DNA of 64,000 nucleotides. It comes from Streptomyces sp. Act143. GTDB taxonomy: Bacteria > Actinomycetota > Actinomycetes > Streptomycetales > Streptomycetaceae. How positions within the stretch are numbered: position 1 is the first letter of the stretch; each line of letters begins with the position of its first letter. Below, one piece after another: positions 8,747 through 16,677 of the stretch. The notes below the pieces were generated by a model, which saw only the letters and a list, made by a program, of their open reading frames with translations, did not search any database and had not been told where the DNA came from. The stretch spans positions 452,737-516,736 of the forward strand of contig NZ_QFRX01000001.1 of NCBI RefSeq assembly GCF_003143935.1, in the 5' to 3' direction. The translations under genes were made by a program, and so were the position numbers.

Positions 8747-11700
8747 CGACCGATCACGGCAGGTGCGCCTCCCTCGTCCGCGCCCCAGACGTCCTCGTCC
8801 TCGGGCTCCCATGCCTCGCGGGCGCGGTTTCCGCTCTGTGTCTCCGGCCGCCCCGGCACTCCCCCGCCGCCGGCCGGCGGGAGGAACGGGGTCGCGCCGG
8901 CGGTCGGGCCGGCCGCTGCCACCCGCACCTCGTCGTCCGCGTAACCGCCGTGGGCACGTGCACCACCCGACCCGGTGCGGGTGCGGCGGTTGCTGATGAC
9001 GTCGCTGTCGATGACGTTGCGGACCCGCTCGCCGTCGTTGTTGCCCGCGCCGCCGCCCGCGCCCATGCCTCCCATGCCGCCCATCGGCATGCCTCCCATG
9101 GGCGTTCCGCTGCCGGTGGACGCCGTCGAACCCGCGGTGCCGTCGAGTCCGCCGCCGGTCGTGGCGAGACCCGGGAACGCGGCGGTGTTCAGCAGCCGGC
9201 GGTTGCTCGACGCCGTCTCCGCCGTGCCCGACCCGCTGTAGTCGAGGGGGGATTGGTAAGGGGTGTCGTCGTACAGCTCCTCCTCGTAGGAGGGGTGGTC
9301 GTACGACGGCGAAGGGGAGGACGAGGAGCCGTACGAGGGCAGGTCGCCGCCGTTGAGGTAGCCGGAGGAGGTCGTGCCGTCGGGCAGGGTGACGGTGGTG
9401 GAGCCGGTGTCCGGGTCGACCGTCTGGACGGTGCCGTCCGGGTACTCCGTGATCACATGGCCGTTGGCGTCCAGGTGGGTGACGCTGCCGTCCGGATTGT
9501 TCAGCAGGTCACCGGTGTTGAGCGGGCCGGAGAAGGTGGTGCCGTCGCCGCGGGTGACGGTGGAGCTGTGGGTGACCGGGTCGATCGTGGCGGAGCTGCC
9601 GTCGGGGTATTCGGTGACCACGCGCCCGTTGGAGTCGATATGGGTCTCGCCGCCGCCGGGCAGGTCCAGGGTGCCGTCGTTGACCGGGCCCGTGATGGTG
9701 GTGGGCGACAGCTGTGACAGATCGCCGTTGTTGAGGATCTCCTGCCGGGCGCTGTCGTACTGGGCGAGCGCCTCCTGCTCCCGCCGCGCCGCCTCCTGCT
9801 GGAGCCGCTGCTGTTCGGCTTCGGCCTCGGCCTGCTTCTGCTCCTGCTCGGCCTGCTTCTGTTCGGCCTTCGCCTCCGCCTCCGCCTGCTTGGCCTCCTG
9901 TTCCTTCTCCTTGGCCTCCTGCTCGGCCTTGGCCTCGGCTTCCTTCTGCTCGGCCTTCGCCTCCGCCTCCGCCTGCTTGGCCTCCTGCTCCTTCTCCTTC
10001 TGCTCCGCCCTGGCCTCGGCCTCCCTCTCCTTGGCCTCCTGCTCGGCTTCCTGCTCGGCCTGCTTGGCTTCGGCCTCCTTCTCCTTCTGCTCGGCCTTCG
10101 CCTCGGCTTCGGCCTCCTTCTGCTCCTGCTCCTTGCGCTGACGCTCCTGCTCGGCCTTGGCCTGGTTCATCTGGGCGATCTGCAACTGCTCCTGACGCGC
10201 CTGCGCCTCGGCCTGCTTGGCCTCCTGTTCCTTCTCCTTCTGCTCCGCCTTGGCCTCGGCCTCCTTCTCCTTGGCCTCCTGCTCGGCCTTGGCCTCGGCT
10301 TCCTTCTGCTCGGCCTTCGCCTCCGCCTCCGCCTGTTTGGCCTCCTGCTCCTTCTCCTTCTGTTCCGCCTTCTCCTCGGCCGCCTTCTCCTTGGCTTCCT
10401 GTTCGGCCTTGGCCGCGGCGGCCTTGGCCTCGGCCTCGCGCTCTTTCTGCTCGGCCTTCTCCTCGGCTGCCTTTTCCTTGGCCTCCTGCTCGGCCTTCTC
10501 CTTGGCGGCCTTCTCCTCCGCGGCCTTCTCCTTGGCCTCCTGCTCGGCCTTCGCCGCGGCGGCCTCCGCCTCGGCCTTGGCCGCCTGGTCCTTCATCCAC
10601 TGCATGTACGCGGCCTGCTGCGCTGCGGCTTCCGCCGCGGCCTTGTCCGCCTTCTCCTGGGCGAGTTCGGCCTCGTCCTTGGCCAGGCCCTCCTCCAGCG
10701 AGCTGCCGCCCCGCGACTTCACGGCGCCGAGGTCGAAGGTGCTCTTGCTCCAGGCGTCCTTCACGTCCTTGAGGGCCTCGACGGCGGCCTTGTCGAGTTG
10801 GTCGACCACGGACTTCTGCCAGTCCAGGATCGCCTGGTTGCCGATCTGCGCCCAGGTGCCGAGGTCCTTCAGGTCACCGAACTCGCGCGCCGGGGTCTTC
10901 GCGTCGCCGGGGTCCTTGGCCGTGTTGTCGAAGCCGGCTTCGGCGACGTAGTTGACCGAGGCCGGGGCTTCGGAGTAGCTCGGGACGATCTCGTAGGTGA
11001 TCTTCGTGATGTTGTGGTCCCACACGTGCTTCATCACCCTGGACAGCAGGGCGTGCAACCAGCCCAGGGGGTTGCCGTCCCGGTACTCCCACGTCGCCCA
11101 GGCGGTGTGCAGATCCCAGGCGGCAGCGCGCAGGGCCTTCTTGGCGTCGCGGACCTCGTTGCCCTGTTTGGAGAAGTAGCTGCCGTTCGGGCTCATGTCG
11201 TCGGCGTAGTCGCCGTACTGCTTGTTGAGCTTCTTGACGAGGTCCCAGAAGACACCGGCGGCGGTGCCGCGCCAGGCGTCGTTCTTCTCCACACCGACCC
11301 GGGTCTGCCACTCCTCGATCTTCTTCTGCTGGTCCACGAAGAACTTGGCGACCCGGTCGAACGCCCCGGCGACCACGTCGAAGTTGGCGAGCGTCACGGA
11401 TGCCGCTTCGTCGACGGACACCTCGTTCCAGGTGAATCCGTGCGTGCCCTCGGGCTTGTTGAGCAGCGCCTCCAGGGCGAGCCCGGTGCCGTAGCTGTAC
11501 TGCGCCAGCGGCCTGGTGTCCCAGGTGGGCTTGCCCATGCCCAGATGGTTGTCGTACTGACTGGTGAAGGTCCCGCCCTCGACATAGCCGCCGGTCGGAG
11601 GGCTGTCCCCGCTCTTCTGCCCGAGCAGGGTGATGCGCGCCTTGTGCATCGACACGTCCGAGCCGGCCCCGCCGGAACCACTGGTCGAGTAGAACGGGAT

Positions 11701-11955
11701 GACGAAGTCGGTGTTCTGGATCTGGTAACCGGCGTTCTCGTAGAGCCAGTTCAGATCCTCGGTGTCGACGTAGTCCACTTGGGAGACGTCGGATATCTCC
11801 ACCTTCATCAGGGGGATGCCCTCGTTGCCCACCAGGGTGTCGAACAGCGTGTCCCGCGCGGGTGCCACGTATCCGGTGAACAGCTTGATGGCCTCGTGCC
11901 AGTGGTCGTTCGTCGCGGTGAGATCACCGGTGATCTTGGTGGGGTCAAGAGCCAT
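8743..11955 (-). CDS. ESX-associated 1070-aa protein with long charged coiled coil (AAWKG-like)
   Basis: The N-terminal ~415 residues form an alpha/beta region with a WXG100-type segment (DAWRGTAAGVFWDLV near residues 223-237). Residues ~415-735 are an almost unbroken Glu/Ala/Lys/Gln heptad region, predicted to be a very long single helix or coiled coil, encoded by near-repetitive DNA. Residues ~750-880 hold three short repeats of the form PDGT-x-T-V-D-P, each flanked by a GDL-type turn, resembling the beta-strand repeats of surface or secreted proteins. Then come a Gly/Met-rich patch (MGGMPMGGMGGM) and an acidic C-terminus ending DEGGAPAVIGR. No signal peptide or membrane segment was seen. 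The C-terminal pattern fits what I remember as the Streptomyces 'AAWKG family' beside ESX genes. It is plausibly an ESX substrate or a structural or tether element. Function is unknown. Confidence 0.8.
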   Translation of the reverse strand: MALDPTKITGDLTATNDHWHEAIKLFTGYVAPARDTLFDTLVGNEGIPLMKVEISDVSQVDYVDTEDLNWLYENAGYQIQNTDFVIPFYSTSGSGGAGSDVSMHKARITLLGQKSGDSPPTGGYVEGGTFTSQYDNHLGMGKPTWDTRPLAQYSYGTGLALEALLNKPEGTHGFTWNEVSVDEAASVTLANFDVVAGAFDRVAKFFVDQQKKIEEWQTRVGVEKNDAWRGTAAGVFWDLVKKLNKQYGDYADDMSPNGSYFSKQGNEVRDAKKALRAAAWDLHTAWATWEYRDGNPLGWLHALLSRVMKHVWDHNITKITYEIVPSYSEAPASVNYVAEAGFDNTAKDPGDAKTPAREFGDLKDLGTWAQIGNQAILDWQKSVVDQLDKAAVEALKDVKDAWSKSTFDLGAVKSRGGSSLEEGLAKDEAELAQEKADKAAAEAAAQQAAYMQWMKDQAAKAEAEAAAAKAEQEAKEKAAEEKAAKEKAEQEAKEKAAEEKAEQKEREAEAKAAAAKAEQEAKEKAAEEKAEQKEKEQEAKQAEAEAKAEQKEAEAKAEQEAKEKEAEAKAEQKEKEQEAKQAEAQARQEQLQIAQMNQAKAEQERQRKEQEQKEAEAEAKAEQKEKEAEAKQAEQEAEQEAKEREAEARAEQKEKEQEAKQAEAEAKAEQKEAEAKAEQEAKEKEQEAKQAEAEAKAEQKQAEQEQKQAEAEAEQQRLQQEAARREQEALAQYDSARQEILNNGDLSQLSPTTITGPVNDGTLDLPGGGETHIDSNGRVVTEYPDGSSATIDPVTHSSTVTRGDGTTFSGPLNTGDLLNNPDGSVTHLDANGHVITEYPDGTVQTVDPDTGSTTVTLPDGTTSSGYLNGGDLPSYGSSSSPSPSYDHPSYEEELYDDTPYQSPLDYSGSGTAETASSNRRLLNTAAFPGLATTGGGLDGTAGSTASTGSGTPMGGMPMGGMGGMGAGGGAGNNDGERVRNVIDSDVISNRRTRTGSGGARAHGGYADDEVRVAAAGPTAGATPFLPPAGGGGVPGRPETQSGNRAREAWEPEDEDVWGADEGGAPAVIGR
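9760..10690 (-). repeat. Degenerate internal repeats encoding Glu/Ala/Lys coiled coil
   Basis: Within the 1070-aa gene, about 930 bp consist of imperfect repeats of units encoding AEQKEKEQEAKQAEAEAKA-like segments; on the plus strand, GCCTCCTGCTCGGCCTT-type blocks recur many times. Such DNA is prone to slippage and length variation. Confidence 0.85.
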
Positions 11956-12016
11956 GCCGAAGGACCTTCTCCATCAGGTGGGCCGGGGAGGCGAGCAGGC
12001 GGGGCGGACGAAGGGG

Positions 12017-12511
12017 TCAGTCGTCCTCGTCGTCTCCCGACCCGGACCCGTCGGACAGGACGCTGTCGACGTCCTCGAAGAAGTCGATGAAGTCCTCGCC
12101 CTTGATCTTGTCGAGGTTCTCGTCCCGGGTCTTGAAGAGCTTTTCGATGGTGTCCTCCAGGCTGTCCTGGATCTCCTCGAAGAGCTCTCCCTGTTGTTTC
12201 AGGATTCCGGTGATTTCACCGATGAAGGTGTTCAACGCCTTCACCACGTACTGGCCGTTGGTCCAGCTGTTGTCGCCGGCCATCAGCCCGATCGCGATGG
12301 GGTTCTTGTCCTGGCCGGTCAGGAAGCCCGCCCGGGTCCCTCCCCCTTCCTCCAGGTCCACCAGGGCCGGCACCTCCAGGGTGCTGTCCCCCGGCGCGGT
12401 CCCCGGCAGGCCCATCTTGCGGAGCTCGTCCGCGAACGGGATCACGTCGTTGTCGAGAAAGCCTTGCAGCCAGGCCTTGTTGAGGTTGACCGTGGGGGCG
12501 GTCTCCGCCAT
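12017..12511 (-). CDS. Acidic ESX-operon protein of unknown function (164 aa)
   Basis: Starts at ATG 12511 with AAGGAG 7 nt upstream. The protein begins MAETAPTVNLNKAWLQGF, has an alpha/beta N-terminal half, a helical middle (~95-140) and a strongly acidic tail (DGSGSGDDEDD). It has no WxG motif, no signal peptide and no membrane segment. It lies between the WXG100 pair and the coiled-coil protein in the same operon, 73 nt below the WXG100 gene. The acidic tail and position suggest a cytoplasmic ESX accessory factor or a co-exported protein. I do not recognise the family with certainty. Confidence 0.75.
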   Translation of the reverse strand: MAETAPTVNLNKAWLQGFLDNDVIPFADELRKMGLPGTAPGDSTLEVPALVDLEEGGGTRAGFLTGQDKNPIAIGLMAGDNSWTNGQYVVKALNTFIGEITGILKQQGELFEEIQDSLEDTIEKLFKTRDENLDKIKGEDFIDFFEDVDSVLSDGSGSGDDEDD

Positions 12512-12584
12512 GCCGTACTCCTTTGGATGCTGCGCCTGTCGGTTACCGCCCCGGGGTCATGCGGGCCTCGGGGGGTGAGGGCGG

Positions 12585-12905
12585 TCAGCCGCCGATGCGG
12601 ACGCTCTGCCAGAGCTGGGTCAGCGAGTTCTCGCTGTACTTGTAGGTCCCGGAGACATCGGTGAGCAGGGCCGAGTTCTCGGCGAGGATCCGCTTCATCG
12701 TCTCGACAGCGTTGTCCCAGGCGGCCTGCTTCTCGGAGTAGACGGAGCGGTCCTCGCCTTCCCAGGTGTTGCGCAGTTCCTGGAGCTCCGCTTCCAGGTT
12801 GGTGAGGATGCTGTCGATCGCCTTGGTCTGCTGGACCATGTCGTCGGCGGCGTTCTCCATGTGGGAGTAGTCGACGTAGATGAGTCCGTCGGTGAAGTCG
12901 GGCAT
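12585..12905 (-). CDS. WXG100 family protein (EsxA-like)
   Basis: Encodes a 106-residue helical-hairpin protein, the usual size for ESAT-6/WXG100 proteins. The WxG turn is WEG at residues 48-50 between two amphipathic helices. The C-terminus carries YKYSE (88-92), fitting the general YxxxD/E secretion motif recognised by EccC-type ATPases. Start ATG 12905 has GAGGA shortly upstream. It follows the 114-aa partner by 56 nt, so the two form the usual heterodimer-type gene pair between eccB and the substrate genes. Expected role: small secreted substrate or co-substrate of this ESX system. Confidence 0.92.
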   Translation of the reverse strand: MPDFTDGLIYVDYSHMENAADDMVQQTKAIDSILTNLEAELQELRNTWEGEDRSVYSEKQAAWDNAVETMKRILAENSALLTDVSGTYKYSENSLTQLWQSVRIGG

Positions 12906-12961
12906 GGCTGTCCTCGTCTCTTTGCGGGCTTGTGGGGCGGGAGGGCGTGATCCGAGGGGTG

Positions 12962-13306
12962 TCAGCCCGCCAGCTCGTTGAAGATCGCTTCGGAGCGGTC
13001 GTAGGCCTCCTGGATCGACTGGACCGCCGAACCCTGCTGCAGGCCCTTGGCGCGGAGCGTCTCGTTGAGGGTGTCGATCATGCTGTTCAGGTTGACCGAA
13101 ATGATCTCTGCCTGCTGGTCCCAGCGTTCCAGAAGCTGCTGGAACGCACCGCCGTCGCTGCCGGCGTATCCCGAGGAGAGGGTGTTCTTCATCGCGTCGA
13201 CGTCCTGGCGGCAGCGCTGCACGCCGGCGAACGCCTGCTCCAGCGCGGTGACGCCGTTCCGTGTCGCTTGTTCCTCTGACTGCTGCTTGCCGGTGGGCGT
13301 TGTCAT
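12962..13306 (-). CDS. WXG100-fold partner protein (EsxB-like) with YAG in place of WxG
   Basis: Encodes 114 residues predicted as two helices joined by a turn reading YAG (47-49), a conservative replacement of the canonical WxG. A YDRSE sequence at 102-106 matches the YxxxD/E export motif. Start ATG 13306 has AGGAGG about 11 nt upstream. Directly upstream of the 106-aa WXG100 gene and downstream of eccB, it is the likely dimer partner (CFP-10 side) of that protein. Both partners carry a YxxxE motif, whereas in the classical mycobacterial pair it is usually pointed out in one partner only. Confidence 0.9.
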   Translation of the reverse strand: MTTPTGKQQSEEQATRNGVTALEQAFAGVQRCRQDVDAMKNTLSSGYAGSDGGAFQQLLERWDQQAEIISVNLNSMIDTLNETLRAKGLQQGSAVQSIQEAYDRSEAIFNELAG

Positions 13307-13432
13307 GGGGGCCGCGCCTCCTGAGGCTCAGGGTGAGTAAGTGAGCTTAGATGATGGTGAGTTGATGGATTTTTGGTCTACCCCACCTCCGGGCCGCCTG
13401 GCCAACCCGAACGACGGGATGACGCCAAGAGT

Positions 13433-14959
13433 TCATCCCCCGTCCGCTTCCGTCCCGCCCGGTCCACCGTCCGTTCTCGCGTCGCCCGCGCCGTCCGTAC
13501 CGGTCCCGGCTTCGCCGGTTCCGCAGCGCGGTGCCGTCGTGGTGCTCGTCCCCAGCGCCGCCGCCTCGGGGGTCAGGTCCGGCCCGGTCGGCAGCATCGC
13601 CAGCAGCGGTGCGGGAAGCCCGCGCGCCTTGCCCTCGCCGTAACCGAGTGCCGCCAGCGCCTGCGCCGAGCCCACGCGGTACTTCATCCCGGTGTCCGTC
13701 ACCAGGTAGAGGGTGCCGCCGACCTCGCTGCCGCCGGCGCCGAGCACCCGCACCAGAGCTCCGCCACCCGGCGGCACAGTGATCCTGTCGACCGGCACAC
13801 AGGCCGGTGTCAGTCCCTCCGGCGGCGCCTGGGCCGCCGGGCCGAGGTCACCCGCCACGACCACGGCGACGCTGATGCGGGGGCCCTTCTGGCCCGGCTG
13901 CACCCGTACGCAGGCGGTCGTGCCCTCCTCGACGCCGACCACCTGCGGTGGTGCGGCGGGCCGGTCGGTGTCCTGTGCCGAGGTGTCGGCGCCGGGCGCC
14001 AGACGGCCGCTCAGTGCGTCCGCGCCCAGCGTCGCCACCTGCGCCGCGCGCCCCTCGTAGACCTTCTCGCGGATGTCCGGGGCGCCCAGCAGCAGTGCCG
14101 CACCGGTGGCGGTGAGGGGGACCAAGCCCTCGCGGCGCAGCAGGTAATAGCGTTCCGCGGAGCCGGGCACGGTGACGCGGAACACCTCGCCGATGCGGGT
14201 GCTCCGGCCGCCGAGCACCGGCCCCTTCGCGCCCAGGCCGGGGACGTCCGCCGGGGTCAGGTCGGGCCCGGAGGGCACGGAGTTCAAGAAGGCCGCCGAC
14301 ACCGCGACGCGCGGAGTGGCCCCGTATCCCAGGGCCTCTCGGGCGTTGGTGACCTTGTCCAGCCGCAGTTTGCTCCCCCGCCACACCAGGTAGTCGGCCT
14401 TGTCGGGACCGGTCACCAGCAGCGCCTGAGTGGTGGGCAGGCCCGCGGCGGCGGCCGGCGCGCCGACGGCCAGCGTGGTGCCGGTGGAACCGGTGGCGGT
14501 GCCCGAACACACCTGCCAGGGGCCGTTGTCCAGCTCGCCGCTGCCGGGGAGCGCGTCGGGGGCGCCGGTGATGCCGACGGGCGTCCCATGGGGGGCACCG
14601 CTCAGGGAGCCCGCCCCGACCGTGGCCACCGTCATGTCGGCCCCGGCCAGCAGCCGCGCCGAGGCGTAGTTGCGCACCGGCCGCAGCCTGCCGTCGAGGT
14701 AGAGGTAGCGCGATCCGGTGGCCTTGTTGACCACGAGCGTGCCCGGCTCCTGCCAGGAGTCCTTGGCGCCCGGCTTGAGCAGCCCGAGCACGAACGCCCC
14801 GGCGGAGATCAGCACGGCGATCACCACGCCGATGACCACTCCACGGTTGGTCCGGCCCTGGGGGCTCTCGGGCGCGTCCGGATCAGCGCGCAACATGCTG
14901 GAGGTGAGCCGCCCCATGACGAACATGTGCGCCTGGACCTGATCACGTCGGGACTGCAT
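13433..14959 (-). CDS. eccB: Type VII secretion membrane component EccB
   Basis: Encodes 508 residues. The N-terminus MQSRRDQVQAHMFVMGRL is the signature start of EccB, followed by one transmembrane segment at about 41-62 and a large extracytoplasmic domain built of repeated ~60-residue units (GTPVGITGAP, VATLGADALSG). The C-terminal ~30 residues are low-complexity (Gly/Thr/Asp). EccB is a structural subunit of the ESX inner-membrane complex, with its repeat domain outside the membrane. It lies 107 nt below eccD and 126 nt above the esx pair in the same leftward operon. Confidence 0.93.
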   Translation of the reverse strand: MQSRRDQVQAHMFVMGRLTSSMLRADPDAPESPQGRTNRGVVIGVVIAVLISAGAFVLGLLKPGAKDSWQEPGTLVVNKATGSRYLYLDGRLRPVRNYASARLLAGADMTVATVGAGSLSGAPHGTPVGITGAPDALPGSGELDNGPWQVCSGTATGSTGTTLAVGAPAAAAGLPTTQALLVTGPDKADYLVWRGSKLRLDKVTNAREALGYGATPRVAVSAAFLNSVPSGPDLTPADVPGLGAKGPVLGGRSTRIGEVFRVTVPGSAERYYLLRREGLVPLTATGAALLLGAPDIREKVYEGRAAQVATLGADALSGRLAPGADTSAQDTDRPAAPPQVVGVEEGTTACVRVQPGQKGPRISVAVVVAGDLGPAAQAPPEGLTPACVPVDRITVPPGGGALVRVLGAGGSEVGGTLYLVTDTGMKYRVGSAQALAALGYGEGKARGLPAPLLAMLPTGPDLTPEAAALGTSTTTAPRCGTGEAGTGTDGAGDARTDGGPGGTEADGG

Positions 14960-15066
14960 GGCGGCGTTCGGTGCCCTTTCGGTTCAGCGGGGTTCGGCCG
15001 TCTCGGTTCACCAGGGTTCGGCTGTCGGCGAGTCGGTCTTCGGGGAGTCGGTCCTCGGAGGCGTGC

Positions 15067-16467
15067 TCAGCCGTTGACGGACCGCAGGGCCCCGTAGACG
15101 CCGAGCACCCACAGGGCGAGCGGCAGCAGACTGATGGCCAGGGCGGAGTGCAGCAGCTCCGCCGCCCGCCCCCAGTACGGCACGAGGCGGCGTCCGGGCA
15201 CGGTCCAGGACGCGATGGCCAGGGCCGCCGTGACCGCCAGCAGGCCGGCGGCCACCCCCAGCCGGGGTCCCGGTGCCAGGTCCGGAGCGTCCGCGAGGAC
15301 CAGCAGGAGTAGACCGGCCACGCCCGGGACCACCAGCGACAGCCGCTGCCAGATGTTGCCCAGTCCGCGCGCGTGCAGCACCAGCAGCAGGGACAGCACC
15401 GCCGTCGTGATCGCCTCGGCGAGCCCGCCGTCCCGGGCGAGCACCGCGACACAGCCCGCGGCGACCACCCCGACCGCCGCGTACAGCGAGGTCATCCAGC
15501 CGTCGGCGAGGACGGCGCGGTCGGCGACCACCGACGCCGGATGCGGGTCGATGCCCTCCTGCAACTGCTGGGCGTTGGTGGGCAGCGGGGGCATCCGCAT
15601 GCCGGACATGCGGAACGACAGGGAGGGCACGAAGGCGCCGAGCGCCACCGCCACGACGGCGAGGATGCCCGCGACGTGCGCCGGCGGGAGATCGGCGGCC
15701 AGCATCAGGGCCGCGGCGACCGCGCCGAACAGCGCGACCACGGCGAGGCCGAGGAACAGCGCGGCGAACGCGGCCACGACCGCGAGCGCCAGGACCGCGC
15801 CCCCTGTGGCGGCCGCCCCGGCCGACAACAGCCGTGCGCCGAGCGCCTCGTAGGCGTGTCTGCCGCTCAGTTCGCCGCCCGGCAGCAGCCAGCCCGCCAC
15901 CGCCAGGTACGGGGCGACCATGAAGCCCAGCACGGCTCCGGCGCCGGCGTCCCCGACCGCCCGGCTCGCGGCACCCGCGCCGGCGAGCAGCAACAGCCCG
16001 GCCACCGAGGCGAACAGGGCCCGGGACAGGGCGGAGCCGCCGGGCACCGCGATCAGCAGCAGCCCGCAGCCGAGCACCGCCACCGCGATCCCGAGCAGCA
16101 GCCGGCGACCGGCCTGCGGGGTCCAGCCGTAGGGGTGTTGGCGCATGGTCGTGGCGATGCCGTCGACCAGGTCGTCGAGGTGCACCTCCGGCAGCGCCTC
16201 GGTGCGCGGCCTGAGGAAGAGGGTCTCGCCGTCGCGCAACGCGTAGGAGTCCAGGGTGCGTTCCTCGTCCATCGGCTCGCCGCCCAGGCGCTGAAGGACC
16301 CAGCCGCCGTGGTCGAGTCCGGCTTCCTCGAGGTCGTCGCCCGCATAGCCGAGGACCGCGGGCAGCAGGTCGGCGACGGGGACGTCGGCGGGCACGGCGA
16401 GGTCCACGGTCCGGGCCGGGGCCCGGACCGTCAGACGGCACAGCTCGGCCACCTGAGTGTCAGTCAT
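15067..16467 (-). CDS. eccD: Type VII secretion integral membrane protein EccD
   Basis: Encodes 466 residues. Residues ~8-90 form a ubiquitin-like cytoplasmic domain (ELCRLTVRAPARTVDLAVP onward), followed after an HPYGWTP linker by about eleven hydrophobic segments from ~130 to the end. This is the EccD layout; two EccD copies form the membrane vestibule of each ESX protomer. The ATG at 16467 is the first gene of the leftward ESX operon and faces eccC across a ~210-bp divergent promoter region. Confidence 0.93.
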   Translation of the reverse strand: MTDTQVAELCRLTVRAPARTVDLAVPADVPVADLLPAVLGYAGDDLEEAGLDHGGWVLQRLGGEPMDEERTLDSYALRDGETLFLRPRTEALPEVHLDDLVDGIATTMRQHPYGWTPQAGRRLLLGIAVAVLGCGLLLIAVPGGSALSRALFASVAGLLLLAGAGAASRAVGDAGAGAVLGFMVAPYLAVAGWLLPGGELSGRHAYEALGARLLSAGAAATGGAVLALAVVAAFAALFLGLAVVALFGAVAAALMLAADLPPAHVAGILAVVAVALGAFVPSLSFRMSGMRMPPLPTNAQQLQEGIDPHPASVVADRAVLADGWMTSLYAAVGVVAAGCVAVLARDGGLAEAITTAVLSLLLVLHARGLGNIWQRLSLVVPGVAGLLLLVLADAPDLAPGPRLGVAAGLLAVTAALAIASWTVPGRRLVPYWGRAAELLHSALAISLLPLALWVLGVYGALRSVNG

Positions 16468-16677
16468 GGGGCTGACTCACGCCTCTTTCGAAGTTGGTGC
16501 TGACTGGGGGCGGAAACACCGGGTGGCGTACCGCCGAACATCGTGTTAACGCGCGAGGCGTATGCAACTCGCCCAGGTGGGACGGTAGTTCACCGCCTCC
16601 TCGACGATCGTAATATCAGCCGACCGGTGGTTGCGTCCTGCCCCACCCTCCTCCCCTGCCCCACAAGGAGACGGCTC
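16468..16677. promoter_or_regulatory. Divergent promoter region between eccD and eccC
   Basis: This 210-bp gene-free stretch separates the two divergent ESX transcripts and should hold promoters for both. It is less GC-rich than its surroundings around 16535-16620. I could not assign -35/-10 boxes with confidence. AAGGAG at 16665-16670 serves eccC. Confidence 0.6.

Noticed and set aside
10140..10600. Repeat-rich GC segments suggesting tandem or CRISPR-like repeats
   Set aside because: Repeats are imperfect, in frame and explained by the Glu/Ala/Lys coiled coil; no unique spacers or direct repeat units.
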